From: Treponema sp.
GTDB lineage: Bacteria; Spirochaetota; Spirochaetia; Treponematales; Breznakiellaceae
Direction of reading: 5' to 3'
Length of the DNA: 64,000 bases
Assembly (NCBI GenBank): GCA_009777335.1
Contig: WRMC01000002.1
Coordinates: forward strand, 124,001-188,000
Below are positions 1 through 7,209 of this stretch, piece by piece; positions within the stretch are counted from its first letter, which is position 1, and each line of letters begins with the position of its first letter. Below the pieces are notes generated by a model. That model saw only the letters and a program-made list of their open reading frames with translations. It searched no databases and was not told the origin of the DNA. A program made the translations under genes and the position numbers.

Positions 1-1
1 G

Positions 2-160
2 GGCCCCCTCCCGCCCCTGGGGACCGTCGTCTACATCATCCCCGGACACATCTGCCCCACCGTGGCCCTCTACCCCCAGGCCCTGGTAGTAAGCGAGGCC
101 CCCGGCAGGCAGATAGAGTATTGGGACATAGCAGCGAGGAATCGGAGGATAGAGGTGTAG
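2..160 (+). CDS. C-terminal end of a D-threonine aldolase/DSD1-type PLP enzyme (partial)
   Basis: An open frame enters from the left edge and ends at TAG 158-160; about 52 C-terminal residues are visible. The stretch PGHICPTVAL, followed by VV, then W and an ARNRR-like end, matches the tail of D-threonine aldolase and D-serine dehydratase-like (DSD1) proteins. In that family the His and Cys of the HxC motif bind a divalent metal next to the PLP site, and the enzymes cleave or dehydrate D-hydroxy-amino acids. The assignment rests on this short motif only, and an alanine-racemase-fold relative is equally possible. Repeat locus 1 starts within about 10 bases of the stop codon. Confidence 0.65.
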   Translation, partial: GPLPPLGTVVYIIPGHICPTVALYPQALVVSEAPGRQIEYWDIAARNRRIEV

Positions 161-170
161 GGTAAATTTG

Positions 171-180
171 TAGGTTTGAT
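171..180 (+). repeat. Left boundary motif of repeat locus 1
   Basis: TAGGTTTGAT at 171-180 is the same sequence that starts the C unit at 577 and is inverted at the end of the locus (854-863). It therefore looks like the outer left boundary of a roughly 690-bp composite (171-863). The bases between it and unit A1 include GGCTC, which can pair with GAGCC near 382-386. Confidence 0.4.
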
Positions 181-195
181 AATGGCTCCTTAATC

Positions 196-400
196 CAAGA
201 CCTCATTATTCCTTCACCGCTGGACAAAAACATGCCCCTAGCGGCTCCAGCGGCTCTGACTACTCAATCCTGTAATCTAATGAACCAAATCTTTCTCTAT
301 TGATTGAGTAGTCAGACCGAAATCGCCGCCAGGAGCATTTTTTGCTCCAGCTGAGCAAGTAATGCGCGGTTGGACTTAGAAGAGCCTTTAATAATCAATC
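196..400 (+). repeat. Interspersed repeat unit A, copy A1
   Basis: This is one of four copies of an intergenic unit; the others start at 4690, 17074 (inverted) and 34821. Shared blocks are an AAGACCTC start, CGCTGGACAAAAACATG, a GCGGC/GCCGC outer stem (241-245 with 325-329), the hairpin TTGCTC-CAGCT-GAGCAA, and an AGAAGAGCC end. The centre is variable but palindromic: CTGACTACTCAATC (256-269) is perfectly complementary to 302-315. No ORF is carried. A folded RNA or a MITE-like DNA element both fit. Confidence 0.8.
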
Positions 401-576
401 TTCCAAGTGTGATGGGGGAAGAGAAATTTTGATAGATACATGACCAGAGTGTCAGTCACTCTGTGCTGGGCTCTATAGAGCTCCAGTGAAGTGATCATCA
501 TCCTGGGCTATCACCATACGCAGTAATCATCTCTTACCCATAGGTGTAGAGTAAATATGCTTTACCACCAGGTAAT
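401..576. other. Linker between units A1 and C1
   Basis: There is no gene here. A TCTTCC/GGGAAGA hairpin follows unit A, then a CAGAGTG/CACTCTG hairpin and a small GCTCTATAGAGC palindrome. The sequence TAATCATCTCTTACCCAT is shared with locus 2 (near 5008-5025). Hairpins at this position differ in sequence between loci, as they do inside unit A. Confidence 0.5.
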
Positions 577-863
577 TAGGTTTGATCTCGCCACACGAGT
601 GGGCAAACACTGGGAGGGGTGGGAGTTGCTTGGGGCTAGGAATATCTGGGAATTCTCCGCCGGAGGAGACCTCGGACGAAGCAGAATAGGATATAATGAG
701 AAAATCTCCGGCATCCAGTATGTGCGAGGGAAGCTGAACGCAATGATAGAATATGAGAAACTGGGTGCCGGGGGCTCCGTAGGCGGGTTCATCTCAATTC
801 CTAGACCTGAGCGACACCCACCCCTCATGTGGTTAGAAAAAATAAGTGGCGAGATCAAACCTA
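577..863 (+). repeat. Interspersed repeat unit C, copy C1, with an 18-bp perfect inverted end
   Basis: The ends are perfectly inverted: TAGGTTTGATCTCGCCAC at 577-594 against 846-863. Inside is the conserved C core (about 616-830), also found at 16783, 35110 and 60883. Recognisable blocks are AGGGGTGGG, CTAGGAATATCTGGG, CTCCGCCGGAG (a hairpin), AGCAGAATAGGAT, CCAGTATGTGCGA, AAACTGGGTGCCGGGGG and CTCAATTCCTAG. The blocks CTAGGAAT and ATTCCTAG near the two sides can pair, as can the outer G-rich and C-rich ends. An open frame across the unit (557-955) is not conserved in the other copies, so I do not call a gene. Confidence 0.8.
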
Positions 864-1247
864 CCTCCTTACCCTCCTCCTATTCTCCTGCAGCCTTATC
901 GCATAAGCCTTATAGCTGTCCTGTTCGAGCAGTTTGCAATACCTTCGAGGGATAGGCTTTCCCAGATAAGCAGCCAGACGGTGTATCAGTTTAGGGTAGG
1001 TAATGGCCCCATTCCGTGAAAAAGACGCCGCCACATCATAGTTAAACATCGACGAGCCCCCATTTGACCCGTGGTCTGCTACCCTAATGTGAATGGCTCG
1101 GGGATGTGCCCGGGTGCCGGCAAGTATTTTTATGTAGACCGAGTTTGAATAGTCAGAAATATTTGAGAAGGTATTATAACCCCAATAATGAATAATATTT
1201 ATAAGCTCCGCACCAATGCGTTTTGTGTTAAAAACATAACGATTCAT
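861..1247 (-). CDS. Unknown small protein, 128 aa
   Basis: The start is ATG at 1245-1247, preceded by a strong GGAGG site; an upstream in-frame ATG at 1325 has no such site. The protein is basic at the C-terminus (RRRVRR). It has a central stretch IHIRVADHGS preceded by a VYIKI strand and followed by YDVA and a Y..LI..LA helix, which suggests a small alpha/beta domain. I do not recognise its family. The stop codon lies on the last three bases of the C1 inverted end, so the repeat may have set the present C-terminus. The next gene upstream on the same strand is a 49-residue acidic protein. Confidence 0.6.
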   Translation of the reverse strand: MNRYVFNTKRIGAELINIIHYWGYNTFSNISDYSNSVYIKILAGTRAHPRAIHIRVADHGSNGGSSMFNYDVAASFSRNGAITYPKLIHRLAAYLGKPIPRRYCKLLEQDSYKAYAIRLQENRRRVRR

Positions 1248-1395
1248 AGCAACCTCCAAAATGTAGTATCCCCAGGGGGGAATATTATATATGGGAGGTG
1301 AAACACCCTTTATTGTGCTCGCCATGGGGGCACCAGGTTCCCAAGCTTGGATACCCCCACAACAAACTATTATATTGCTAATACTATAATTGCTC

Positions 1396-1417
1396 TTCGA
1401 AAACTGAAGTTTTCGAA
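1396..1417. promoter_or_regulatory. Perfect 10-bp inverted repeat
   Basis: TTCGAAAACT, a 2-nt centre, then AGTTTTCGAA. It lies between the 49-aa gene and the 128-aa gene. There is no T-run on either side, so an operator or processing hairpin is more likely than an intrinsic terminator. Confidence 0.45.
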
Positions 1418-1453
1418 TTACCCTACTGTATATAGATTATTATAGATTAAATC

Positions 1454-1603
1454 CTAGTCATCCTCATCCCAATCGTCCCAGTCGTCATCATCATCCTCCA
1501 TGGGAAAGGGCCTCCCCCAGGCATCCAAACCGTTCTGGGCTTTCCTGAAAATCTCAATGTTAGCGTTCCTGGCATCATCGGACTCACCAAAAAAATCTGA
1601 CAT
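1454..1603 (-). CDS. Small acidic protein, 49 aa
   Basis: A short frame begins at ATG 1601-1603 after a GGAGG ribosome site and ends at TAG 1454-1456. The N-terminal half is ordinary (MSDFFGESDDARNANIEIF). The last 14 residues are almost only Asp, Trp and Glu, alternating DDW-type repeats. The ribosome site and compact length argue for a real gene, although an overlapping longer frame exists. Acidic, aromatic tails of this kind occur in DNA mimics and in protein-binding peptides; a function here is a guess. It precedes the unknown 128-residue gene on the same strand and may be co-transcribed with it. Confidence 0.55.
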   Translation of the reverse strand: MSDFFGESDDARNANIEIFRKAQNGLDAWGRPFPMEDDDDDWDDWDEDD

Positions 1604-1841
1604 ACTCTTACCTCCATAACATGTACTCGCCGGGAGTAAAAGGATCTCCCGCCGCTTGAAAATGGAGGGTGCCCCTCGAGCTTCTTTAGCTTTTGGGACA
1701 CCACACCCTATATTATATGGGTAATATATGTGTATTATATAAATGGATATTATATATGTATTATATATATTAGATGTCCGAGAACCGGACTATTATATGA
1801 CGGCCAGGAATCGCCCCTAGGAAGGATCCTGTCGTAACTCT
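1604..1841 (-). other. AT-rich leader region
   Basis: No gene is seen. The stretch 1700-1800 is dominated by repeated TATTATATA-type sequence and would form the untranslated leader of the 49-aa gene if the promoter at 1842-1870 is used. GTCCGAGAACCGGAC (about 1774-1788) is an inverted repeat within it. Confidence 0.4.
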
Positions 1842-1870
1842 AATGTATAACATTTTCGCAGCCCTGTCAA
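1842..1870 (-). promoter_or_regulatory. Sigma-70-type promoter
   Basis: On the minus strand TTGACA (1865-1870), a 17-nt spacer and TACATT (1842-1847). It points at the two small minus-strand genes, with an untranslated leader of more than 200 nt. Confidence 0.5.
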
Positions 1871-1937
1871 TGCTTTTTAGGAAAAAAATGTTGTTTTTTT
1901 TCAATTTTGTGAATATTGTAGAATAGGGGGAAACATA

Positions 1938-2528
1938 GTGAAATTTGGCCTTTTTATGGTGATTTGCATGTTCATTCCGCCCCTCTTAATAGCTGACCCA
2001 GTCGGTGCCATCCCTTCTTCTCATGATCCCATAATTAACGAAACAGACACCCGGGCCAAAATCATGTTGTTCATGGAACAACCCTTTGTTAATTCCCGCA
2101 TTGCTTATCCCAATTTAGGGGGATATGAACATTATGAAGAACTGTACCTGCATCTGGGGCAACCTTTGTCAGAATACGAAATTATTAAGGGCCTGGATCA
2201 GCTTGAAGAAGATCCCGACAATAATGCCCGCCACATGGACTTTGGCTATTATTCGATATGGGCCTTGTACCTGGCCAAAGAAGACAGGGTCTATATATAT
2301 CGAGTTACCATAGAACTAGGTGATGAGTTGCTGCAGCATCAGATCAATAAAAACAGCAGCCCTCAAGATATAACCGGAATATTTCCGGATTTTTACAGGA
2401 TCTCCAGAAATCGTTTTAATGTCGTCACCGCAGTTACGTTTTTCTTCGGCTTTGATTATCCCCAGATAAATTTTGCATATGAAGATGAACAGTTAACCCG
2501 CATAGCATTCACCCTGGTAACACCATGA
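1938..2528 (+). CDS. Secreted protein of unknown function, 196 aa
   Basis: The protein begins with a typical Sec signal (MKFGLFMVICMFIPPLLIA, cleavage near residue 20-25), so it should act in the periplasm or outside the cell. A GGGGGAAA sequence upstream serves as ribosome site. The remainder is acidic and rich in Tyr and Phe, with no motif I recognise. Its TGA overlaps the ATG of the next gene by four bases, implying translational coupling with the secreted TPR protein. The two products may form one envelope complex. Confidence 0.7.
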   Translation: MKFGLFMVICMFIPPLLIADPVGAIPSSHDPIINETDTRAKIMLFMEQPFVNSRIAYPNLGGYEHYEELYLHLGQPLSEYEIIKGLDQLEEDPDNNARHMDFGYYSIWALYLAKEDRVYIYRVTIELGDELLQHQINKNSSPQDITGIFPDFYRISRNRFNVVTAVTFFFGFDYPQINFAYEDEQLTRIAFTLVTP

Positions 2529-3223
2529 AGGTATATATTGTTTGTTTACTCCTGTTCTTCGGAACCATCCTTTCCGCCCAGGATGTAACTTTTACCGAGG
2601 GAGCCACCAGGATCACCAGGGACATGGCTTCCCCGACCGAAAATTTAGAAGCCATGGAAGCCTATAACAGGGGCACCGAACTATACAGGCAGAATTCCTT
2701 TACCGAAGCTGAACCCTATTTATTGAAGGCCATCGAACTGGACAGTAATTATGTGGATGCCATGGATCATCTGGGCCTGGTGTATAGAAATTTGAATCGC
2801 TACGATGAAGCCGAATATTGGTACCTCCGATCCATAGAAACCAACCCCGACAATATAGTCCCCTACCTTAACCTGGGGGTGCTGTACCGCTTTCAGGGCA
2901 TGTTAGAAGATGCCCGGCTGATCTACCTGAGGGCCCGGGATCTGGACCCCCAGGATCCGGAACCCTATTTTGGCATAGGCATGGTCTACCAAATGGCCGG
3001 ACTTTATGAAGTGTCAATCGAGTTTATTAACCTGGCCATGTCCATCTATTATGAAAGGGAATCCTTGCTTACCTTTAACGCCTTCTATGCCCAGGGATTA
3101 AATTACTATTTTTTAGATCAATACCAAGAAGCCCTTGGCTACTTCAGAGCTGCCCTCATAGGCCACCCCCAGAACACCAGGATCCACGAGCTGATCATGG
3201 AACTGGAAGAAATCCTGGATTAG
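2525..3223 (+). CDS. Secreted tetratricopeptide-repeat protein, 232 aa
   Basis: A signal peptide (residues 1-18, ending near LSAQ) is followed by at least four TPR units. Typical helices are AYNRGTELYRQNSFTEAEPY, AMDHLGLVYRNLNRYDEAEY, PYLNLGVLYRFQGMLEDA and ALGYFRAALIGHP. TPR arrays are protein-binding scaffolds, and periplasmic ones in spirochaetes often support envelope assembly. The gene is coupled to the preceding secreted protein by an ATGA overlap. Its 3' end overlaps the 3' end of the convergent DinB-like gene by four bases. Confidence 0.8.
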   Translation: MKVYIVCLLLFFGTILSAQDVTFTEGATRITRDMASPTENLEAMEAYNRGTELYRQNSFTEAEPYLLKAIELDSNYVDAMDHLGLVYRNLNRYDEAEYWYLRSIETNPDNIVPYLNLGVLYRFQGMLEDARLIYLRARDLDPQDPEPYFGIGMVYQMAGLYEVSIEFINLAMSIYYERESLLTFNAFYAQGLNYYFLDQYQEALGYFRAALIGHPQNTRIHELIMELEEILD

Positions 3224-3738
3224 GTCAGGGCCTGGGTCAGGGAGTTAAAGTCATTTTCCTTGCCCAACAGTTCCAGGTAGACTGACACCATGCCCCTATG
3301 GTGGGCGCTGTGGCTGAACAATTGCAAAAGCCAGGCCCCAAAGTTCCGCTCGACCGTGCCGTTTCTGCCTTCGAACTTGACGACCCCCGCAAGATCCTCT
3401 TCGGTCACCTCGGCGATGAAGTCGTTCATAAGCTTATCCAGGACCGGCCGTTTAGCCAGGTACTCATTTTTGTCTTCGAAATAAACGGTCCTAAAATCGT
3501 AGGACTCCCCAAAGAACGGATCCTCCAAAGCCTTAAAAGCCCGAAAATTCTTAAACCGGTTACAGTACATGATATCCACGGTGTAATTGTGGGAACAGAT
3601 AGACCGGACCGTCTTAAAAAAACCCTGGAACTCCCTGTTCCACTCTTCATCGGTGAGGGTGCTCACCACCTTGCACAACCCCTCATTGGCCTTTTCATTG
3701 TACCGGGAAAATAAGCTAACAGTGTTCGTGTTTGTCAT
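3220..3738 (-). CDS. DinB/YfiT-like putative metalloprotein, 172 aa
   Basis: The protein shows the DinB four-helix-bundle pattern: a conserved His in helix 2 (His50 in SHNYTVDIMY) and the C-terminal HSAHHRGMV motif (about 143-150), giving the usual three-His metal site. Members include bacillithiol and mycothiol S-transferases, maleylpyruvate isomerases and DNA-damage-induced proteins, so the substrate cannot be named. The length matches the family. The start is preceded by AAGGAGGACC, a clear ribosome site. Confidence 0.8.
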   Translation of the reverse strand: MTNTNTVSLFSRYNEKANEGLCKVVSTLTDEEWNREFQGFFKTVRSICSHNYTVDIMYCNRFKNFRAFKALEDPFFGESYDFRTVYFEDKNEYLAKRPVLDKLMNDFIAEVTEEDLAGVVKFEGRNGTVERNFGAWLLQLFSHSAHHRGMVSVYLELLGKENDFNSLTQALT

Positions 3739-3804
3739 AGGGTCCTCCTTATCTGCATGGGTCTATATATTAGAATCAAGTATATCATGCTTTTTTTAAT
3801 AATA

Positions 3805-4581
3805 TCAGTTCGAGAGGGGTTTCTTTTTCCCCCTCCTCATCTCCGCCTGCATCTTCTCCCGGGCCTCAGCGGCGATGACATTGAAGCGTATTAACTCCCG
3901 TATGGAATCCAGATGAACCGCCGTGACAGAGCCCTTCCTGTCCAGGGCATTGAAGGCCAGCTGTATGGCCATGCGGATCCATTTGATGACATTTTTGGTC
4001 AGGGCCTTATTTACCTTCACCGCCCAGGTTTCCTGGTAGTAGATGGTGAATTCCTCTTTTCCCGATACTTCCTTCATAAGGCTGCTTGGCTCTGGGAGGA
4101 GTTCATCCATCTTTTGGTCCAGAACCGCCGGTCCCTTGGTCTTCCCGGTTTTTGCATAGTGGGCAAAATCCCTCTGGTTCATCTCCATTAGGTAGGAATA
4201 GACCAGATCTTCCGGCCCCCTGGCCAGGGCCCGCTCCAGGTAGGGCAGCTTTGATGGGCTGTTGAGGGGCCCAAAGCCTATGGAACGCAGCTTTTCTTCG
4301 TATTTTAGGAAGATTTCCCCTATAGCAAGCCATTTATAGATACTACTCCGATTCTTCTTGGTTTCTTCCGCCAGGGCCATGACATAGGCACTCATGTGGG
4401 GGAGCCCTAGGCGCAGGTAGAGCTTCTCATCCCTGATCCTCACCAGGCAGAGACCCAGGTTCAGGATCGAGTTATCGAGGTTCATGATGATACCTAGGAG
4501 GTGCCGATGTAAACGCCCCGGGGCAAGAGAAGAGGGGGATCCATGAGAGCGATTCTTTGAAGGGTGTAGTAGAGTTTTCAT
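3805..4581 (-). CDS. Unknown protein with a possible helix-turn-helix, up to 258 aa
   Basis: I do not recognise a named family. The region MALAEETKKNRSSIYKWL looks like a helix-turn-helix in which the second helix carries Arg-Ser-Ser, and the C-terminus is very basic (MRRGKKKPLSN), both fitting nucleic-acid binding. ATG 4579-4581 is chosen because a TATACT box ends exactly 6 nt before it, which would give a leaderless mRNA. The alternative start at 4485 (MNLDNSIL) gives 226 residues and removes an odd basic N-terminus. It stands alone between the DinB-like gene and repeat locus 2. Confidence 0.55.
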   Translation of the reverse strand: MKTLLHPSKNRSHGSPSSLAPGRLHRHLLGIIMNLDNSILNLGLCLVRIRDEKLYLRLGLPHMSAYVMALAEETKKNRSSIYKWLAIGEIFLKYEEKLRSIGFGPLNSPSKLPYLERALARGPEDLVYSYLMEMNQRDFAHYAKTGKTKGPAVLDQKMDELLPEPSSLMKEVSGKEEFTIYYQETWAVKVNKALTKNVIKWIRMAIQLAFNALDRKGSVTAVHLDSIRELIRFNVIAAEAREKMQAEMRRGKKKPLSN

Positions 4582-4587
4582 GGGGGT

Positions 4588-4615
4588 AGTATAGCACCGA
4601 AGGGGGAAAGATCAA
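4588..4615 (-). promoter_or_regulatory. Promoter placed directly before the ATG
   Basis: On the minus strand TTGATC (4610-4615), a 16-nt spacer and TATACT (4588-4593) with an extended TG. Six nt then separate the -10 from ATG 4579-4581, so transcription should start at or next to the start codon. Confidence 0.5.
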
Positions 4616-4689
4616 GTAGATGAGTATACATGTGTAGACTTAATTGGATGAAATTATTCCAAAGGTTAAAAATTATTGTTCCATCAAGC

Positions 4690-4910
4690 CCAAGACCTCT
4701 ATACTCCTTCACCGCTGGACAAAAACATGGCCCCCGCGGCTCCAGTGGCATGACTACACAGTTTGCATATTGGCAGTGTAAAATTAATTGTGTAGTCAAG
4801 CCAAAATCGCCGCAGGGACCATTTTTTGCTCCAGCTGAGCAAGCACTGAGCGGTTGGACTGAGAAGAGCCTTTAATCAATCCTCCTCCAAGCGAGGTAGG
4901 TGGGGAAGAG
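4690..4910 (+). repeat. Interspersed repeat unit A, copy A2
   Basis: The conserved A blocks are present: CAAGACCTC, CACCGCTGGACAAAAACATG, GCGGC/GCCGC, TTGCTCCAGCTGAGCAAG and AGAAGAGCC. The inner stem is TGGCATGACTACACA (4746-4760) against TGTGTAGTCAAGCCA (4789-4803), 14 pairs with one A-A mismatch. It is related to the stem of A1 but differs at several paired positions. Confidence 0.8.
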
Positions 4911-5097
4911 TGATGAAAAAGGCAGACATAGGTGTCATATTTCTGAGGGCGGAACCCCTAGGGGTTTAGTGGGGCCATCAGTACCCTGGGGTATCATCAT
5001 ACACAGTTAATCATCTCTTACCCATGTATGGGGAGGGGATAGAGATGATGTACCGCGTGTGGTGATATCTTCCATGGTGTTACATTGGTTATACCAT
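4911..5097. other. Spacer of repeat locus 2
   Basis: No gene is seen. It contains a perfect palindrome AACCCCTAGGGGTT near 4956-4969, a GACA/TGTC hairpin just after unit A2, and the TAATCATCTCTTACCCAT block shared with locus 1. Locus 2 has no C unit. Confidence 0.45.
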
Positions 5098-5289
5098 GCA
5101 GATGGTTCTCGATGATCATCTTCTATCGAACCACCCGTATTGTACTGTGCTGGTGCAGCAAAAATCTCCGGCGGCGACTTCGGCTGCTGAATTGATCTAT
5201 ACATACTAGAATGGGAGTATGGGATGCAGGCCGCTAGGAGCCGCAGGGGATTGTTTGCTGACCAGCGATGGGGGATATGGTCTGTCTTC
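5098..5289 (-). repeat. Interspersed repeat unit B, copy B1 (inverted)
   Basis: It is nearly identical, in opposite orientation, to 60601-60792; by eye only a handful of bases differ over about 180. Read on the minus strand it shares the A-unit plan: CGCTGGTCA, CCCCTGCGGCTCC, an inner GGC.TGC/GCA.GCC stem, GTCGCCGCCGGAG and a TGCTG/CAGCA hairpin. Confidence 0.8.
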
Positions 5290-5429
5290 ATAATAGATAC
5301 ATCATCACGGATTGTTTACTGTTTAGCGCTAGCTAGATGTGCTGGCAGGTCTTAGTGGCTATATAATCCCACCTTTATTTATCTTCCTATATCTATTATC
5401 ATATACCCATCTAAACTAAGGAGTCACAC

Positions 5430-6059
5430 ATGAATCTAATCTTTTTAGGGCCCCCTGGGGCTGGTAAGGGTACCCTGGCAGCCAAGGCTGTAGACATATT
5501 GAAGCTTCCCCATATAAGTACCGGGGCCATCTTCCGGGCTGCCATGGCCGAGGGGACCCCCCTGGGGCTCAAGGCCAAGGCCATCATGGAGGCGGGGCAG
5601 CTGGTGGACGACGAGACCACCATAGGGCTTGTGAAAGACAGGCTGGCTCAGGATGACGTAGGGGGGGGCTATATTCTCGATGGCTTTCCCCGGACCATCC
5701 CCCAGGCGGAGGCCCTGGCGGCCTTCTCAAAGGTCCAGAAGGTGGTGAACTTTGACATCCCCGATGAGACAGTCCTGGAGCGCCTTGGGGGCCGCCGGGT
5801 CTGCCGCAAGTGCGGTCATAACTTCCACGTGATCTTCGATAAACCCAAGACCGAAGGGGTCTGCGACCACTGCGGCGGAGAGGTCTACACCAGGGATGAC
5901 GATAAGGCCGAGGCCATCCAAAAACGCCTTGAAGTCTACCGGGCCCAAACCGCCCCCCTCATCGACTTCTACCGGGCTCAGGGTATCATGGTTGACGTAG
6001 ACGCCCGCCCCCCCGTAGACCAGGTGGTGGAGAACTTTAAAAAAGCACTAGGAGTTTGA
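5430..6059 (+). CDS. adk: Adenylate kinase with zinc-binding lid
   Basis: It interconverts ATP plus AMP and two ADP in the cytoplasm. The P-loop GPPGAGKGT is at residues 7-15, the AMP-site DGFPRT at 84-89, and the lid carries four cysteines (Cys125, 128, 145, 148) as CRKC and CDHC, the zinc-bound form of the enzyme. The length (209) is typical. The start is supported by AAGGAG at about 5419-5424. A strong terminator follows, so it forms a single-gene unit downstream of repeat locus 2. Confidence 0.97.
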   Translation: MNLIFLGPPGAGKGTLAAKAVDILKLPHISTGAIFRAAMAEGTPLGLKAKAIMEAGQLVDDETTIGLVKDRLAQDDVGGGYILDGFPRTIPQAEALAAFSKVQKVVNFDIPDETVLERLGGRRVCRKCGHNFHVIFDKPKTEGVCDHCGGEVYTRDDDKAEAIQKRLEVYRAQTAPLIDFYRAQGIMVDVDARPPVDQVVENFKKALGV

Positions 6060-6070
6060 TAATAACATAA

Positions 6071-6102
6071 CGGCAGGGGGCAGGTACCTCTGCCGTTTTT
6101 TT
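6071..6102 (+). terminator. Intrinsic terminator after adk
   Basis: The stem CGGCAG ... CTGCCG is followed by seven Ts. Confidence 0.85.
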
Positions 6103-6134
6103 GGTTTAATTTGGAAAAACCAGAAGGAGAAACC

Positions 6135-7187
6135 TTGTTTAACCCTGATTACAACAACATAGTAAAGGCTGCAGAGAATAAGAAACCTGAGCGTATCCCT
6201 CTTTATGAACATACTGTTTCTCATAAAATCATGGAGACCATGCGAGGAGTAAGATTCTCAGATCTCTACAATGGTACCTATCAGGATAAATTGGAATTTT
6301 TTCGCCATTACAGTGCTTTTTTTAAAGAATCCGGTTACGACACTGTTAGTTATGAATGTTGTATCGGCCCGGCAATGCCCGGGAGCGGTGCCTTGGGAAG
6401 GCAAAAGGAAGGGGTTATAAAGACCCGTAAGGATTTTGAAGCCTACCCTTGGGCTTACGTTCCGGATTTTTACTTTGAGATGTACGGGGATTATTTCCGT
6501 GCCCTGGATGAAGTCATGCCTCCAGGGATGAAGGGGATAGGAGGGGTTGGTAACGGTGTTTTTGAGTGCGTCCAGGATATCGTGGGCTTTCAAGAACTCT
6601 GTTATATAAAAGCCGATGATGAAGATCTTTATAATGATCTTTTTGCAAAAGTGGGAGAAATTATAGAAAAAATATGGGACCGCTTTTTAGAAGAGTTTGC
6701 GGATCTATACTGTGTCTGCCGCTTTGGAGATGATTTGGGTTATAAGTCAAGCACCCTGCTTAGTACCGAAGATATCAAAAAGCTGATAATTCCCCAGTAC
6801 CGGCGTATTGTAGATCGGGTTCATGCCCATGGCAAACCTTTTCTTCTCCATTCATGCGGCTGTATCTTTAACGTTATGGATGATATTATTAACGAGGCCG
6901 GGATTAACGCAAAACATTCAAATGAAGATGTTATTTCTCCATATTCCCGGTGGATCGATGAATATGGCGACAGGATTGGTAATTTCGGCGGCCTGGATAC
7001 GGATGCACTCTGTGATTCTAGCTCCGTAGATGTACATTCTTATACAACAAATATTTACCGTCTCTGTGAAGCAAAGAAAGGGGGAGCTGCCATTGGCAGC
7101 GGTAACTCCATCCCCGATTATGTCAGCCCCGATCGCTATAGCTTAATGCTGGAAACTGTCCGCACACTTAGAGGGGATTTTAAATAA
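6135..7187 (+). CDS. Uroporphyrinogen decarboxylase (URO-D) family protein, 350 aa
   Basis: The TIM-barrel fold of the URO-D/methyltransferase superfamily is recognisable from the central AHGKPFLLHSCGCI (His and Cys on a barrel strand) and FGGLDTDAL. Relatives of this type are usually corrinoid-dependent methyltransferases (MtaA/CmuA-like) or unassigned enzymes rather than haem-pathway HemE. I start it at TTG 6135 because AGAAGGAGA sits 5-8 nt upstream; an in-frame TTG at 6111 overlaps that site. No corrinoid protein or haem gene is nearby, so the substrate is open. Its base composition is more AT-rich than the neighbours. Confidence 0.8.
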   Translation: MFNPDYNNIVKAAENKKPERIPLYEHTVSHKIMETMRGVRFSDLYNGTYQDKLEFFRHYSAFFKESGYDTVSYECCIGPAMPGSGALGRQKEGVIKTRKDFEAYPWAYVPDFYFEMYGDYFRALDEVMPPGMKGIGGVGNGVFECVQDIVGFQELCYIKADDEDLYNDLFAKVGEIIEKIWDRFLEEFADLYCVCRFGDDLGYKSSTLLSTEDIKKLIIPQYRRIVDRVHAHGKPFLLHSCGCIFNVMDDIINEAGINAKHSNEDVISPYSRWIDEYGDRIGNFGGLDTDALCDSSSVDVHSYTTNIYRLCEAKKGGAAIGSGNSIPDYVSPDRYSLMLETVRTLRGDFK

Positions 7188-7209
7188 CCCCATACTTTTT
7201 TCTGCATGA

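Noticed and set aside
196-400. Unit A as an integron attC site
   Set aside because: Variable stem with conserved flanks recalled attC, but no paired RYYYAAC/GTTRRRY core sites, no gene cassettes and no integrase are present.
171-863. CRISPR or REP-type array
   Set aside because: There are no short evenly spaced direct repeats with unique spacers; copies are single per locus and over 150 bp.
557-955. 132-residue plus-strand frame across unit C1
   Set aside because: It lies inside the repeat, is not open in the other C copies, and reads palindromic sequence, so it is a shadow frame.
1447-1704. 85-residue minus-strand frame over the acidic gene
   Set aside because: The overlapping 49-residue frame has the GGAGG site and a coherent acidic tail; the longer frame is rich in Met and Arg, as out-of-frame reading usually gives.
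5007-5291. 94-residue minus-strand frame in locus 2
   Set aside because: It reads through unit B1; the equivalent frame in B2 ends differently, and no ribosome site precedes it.
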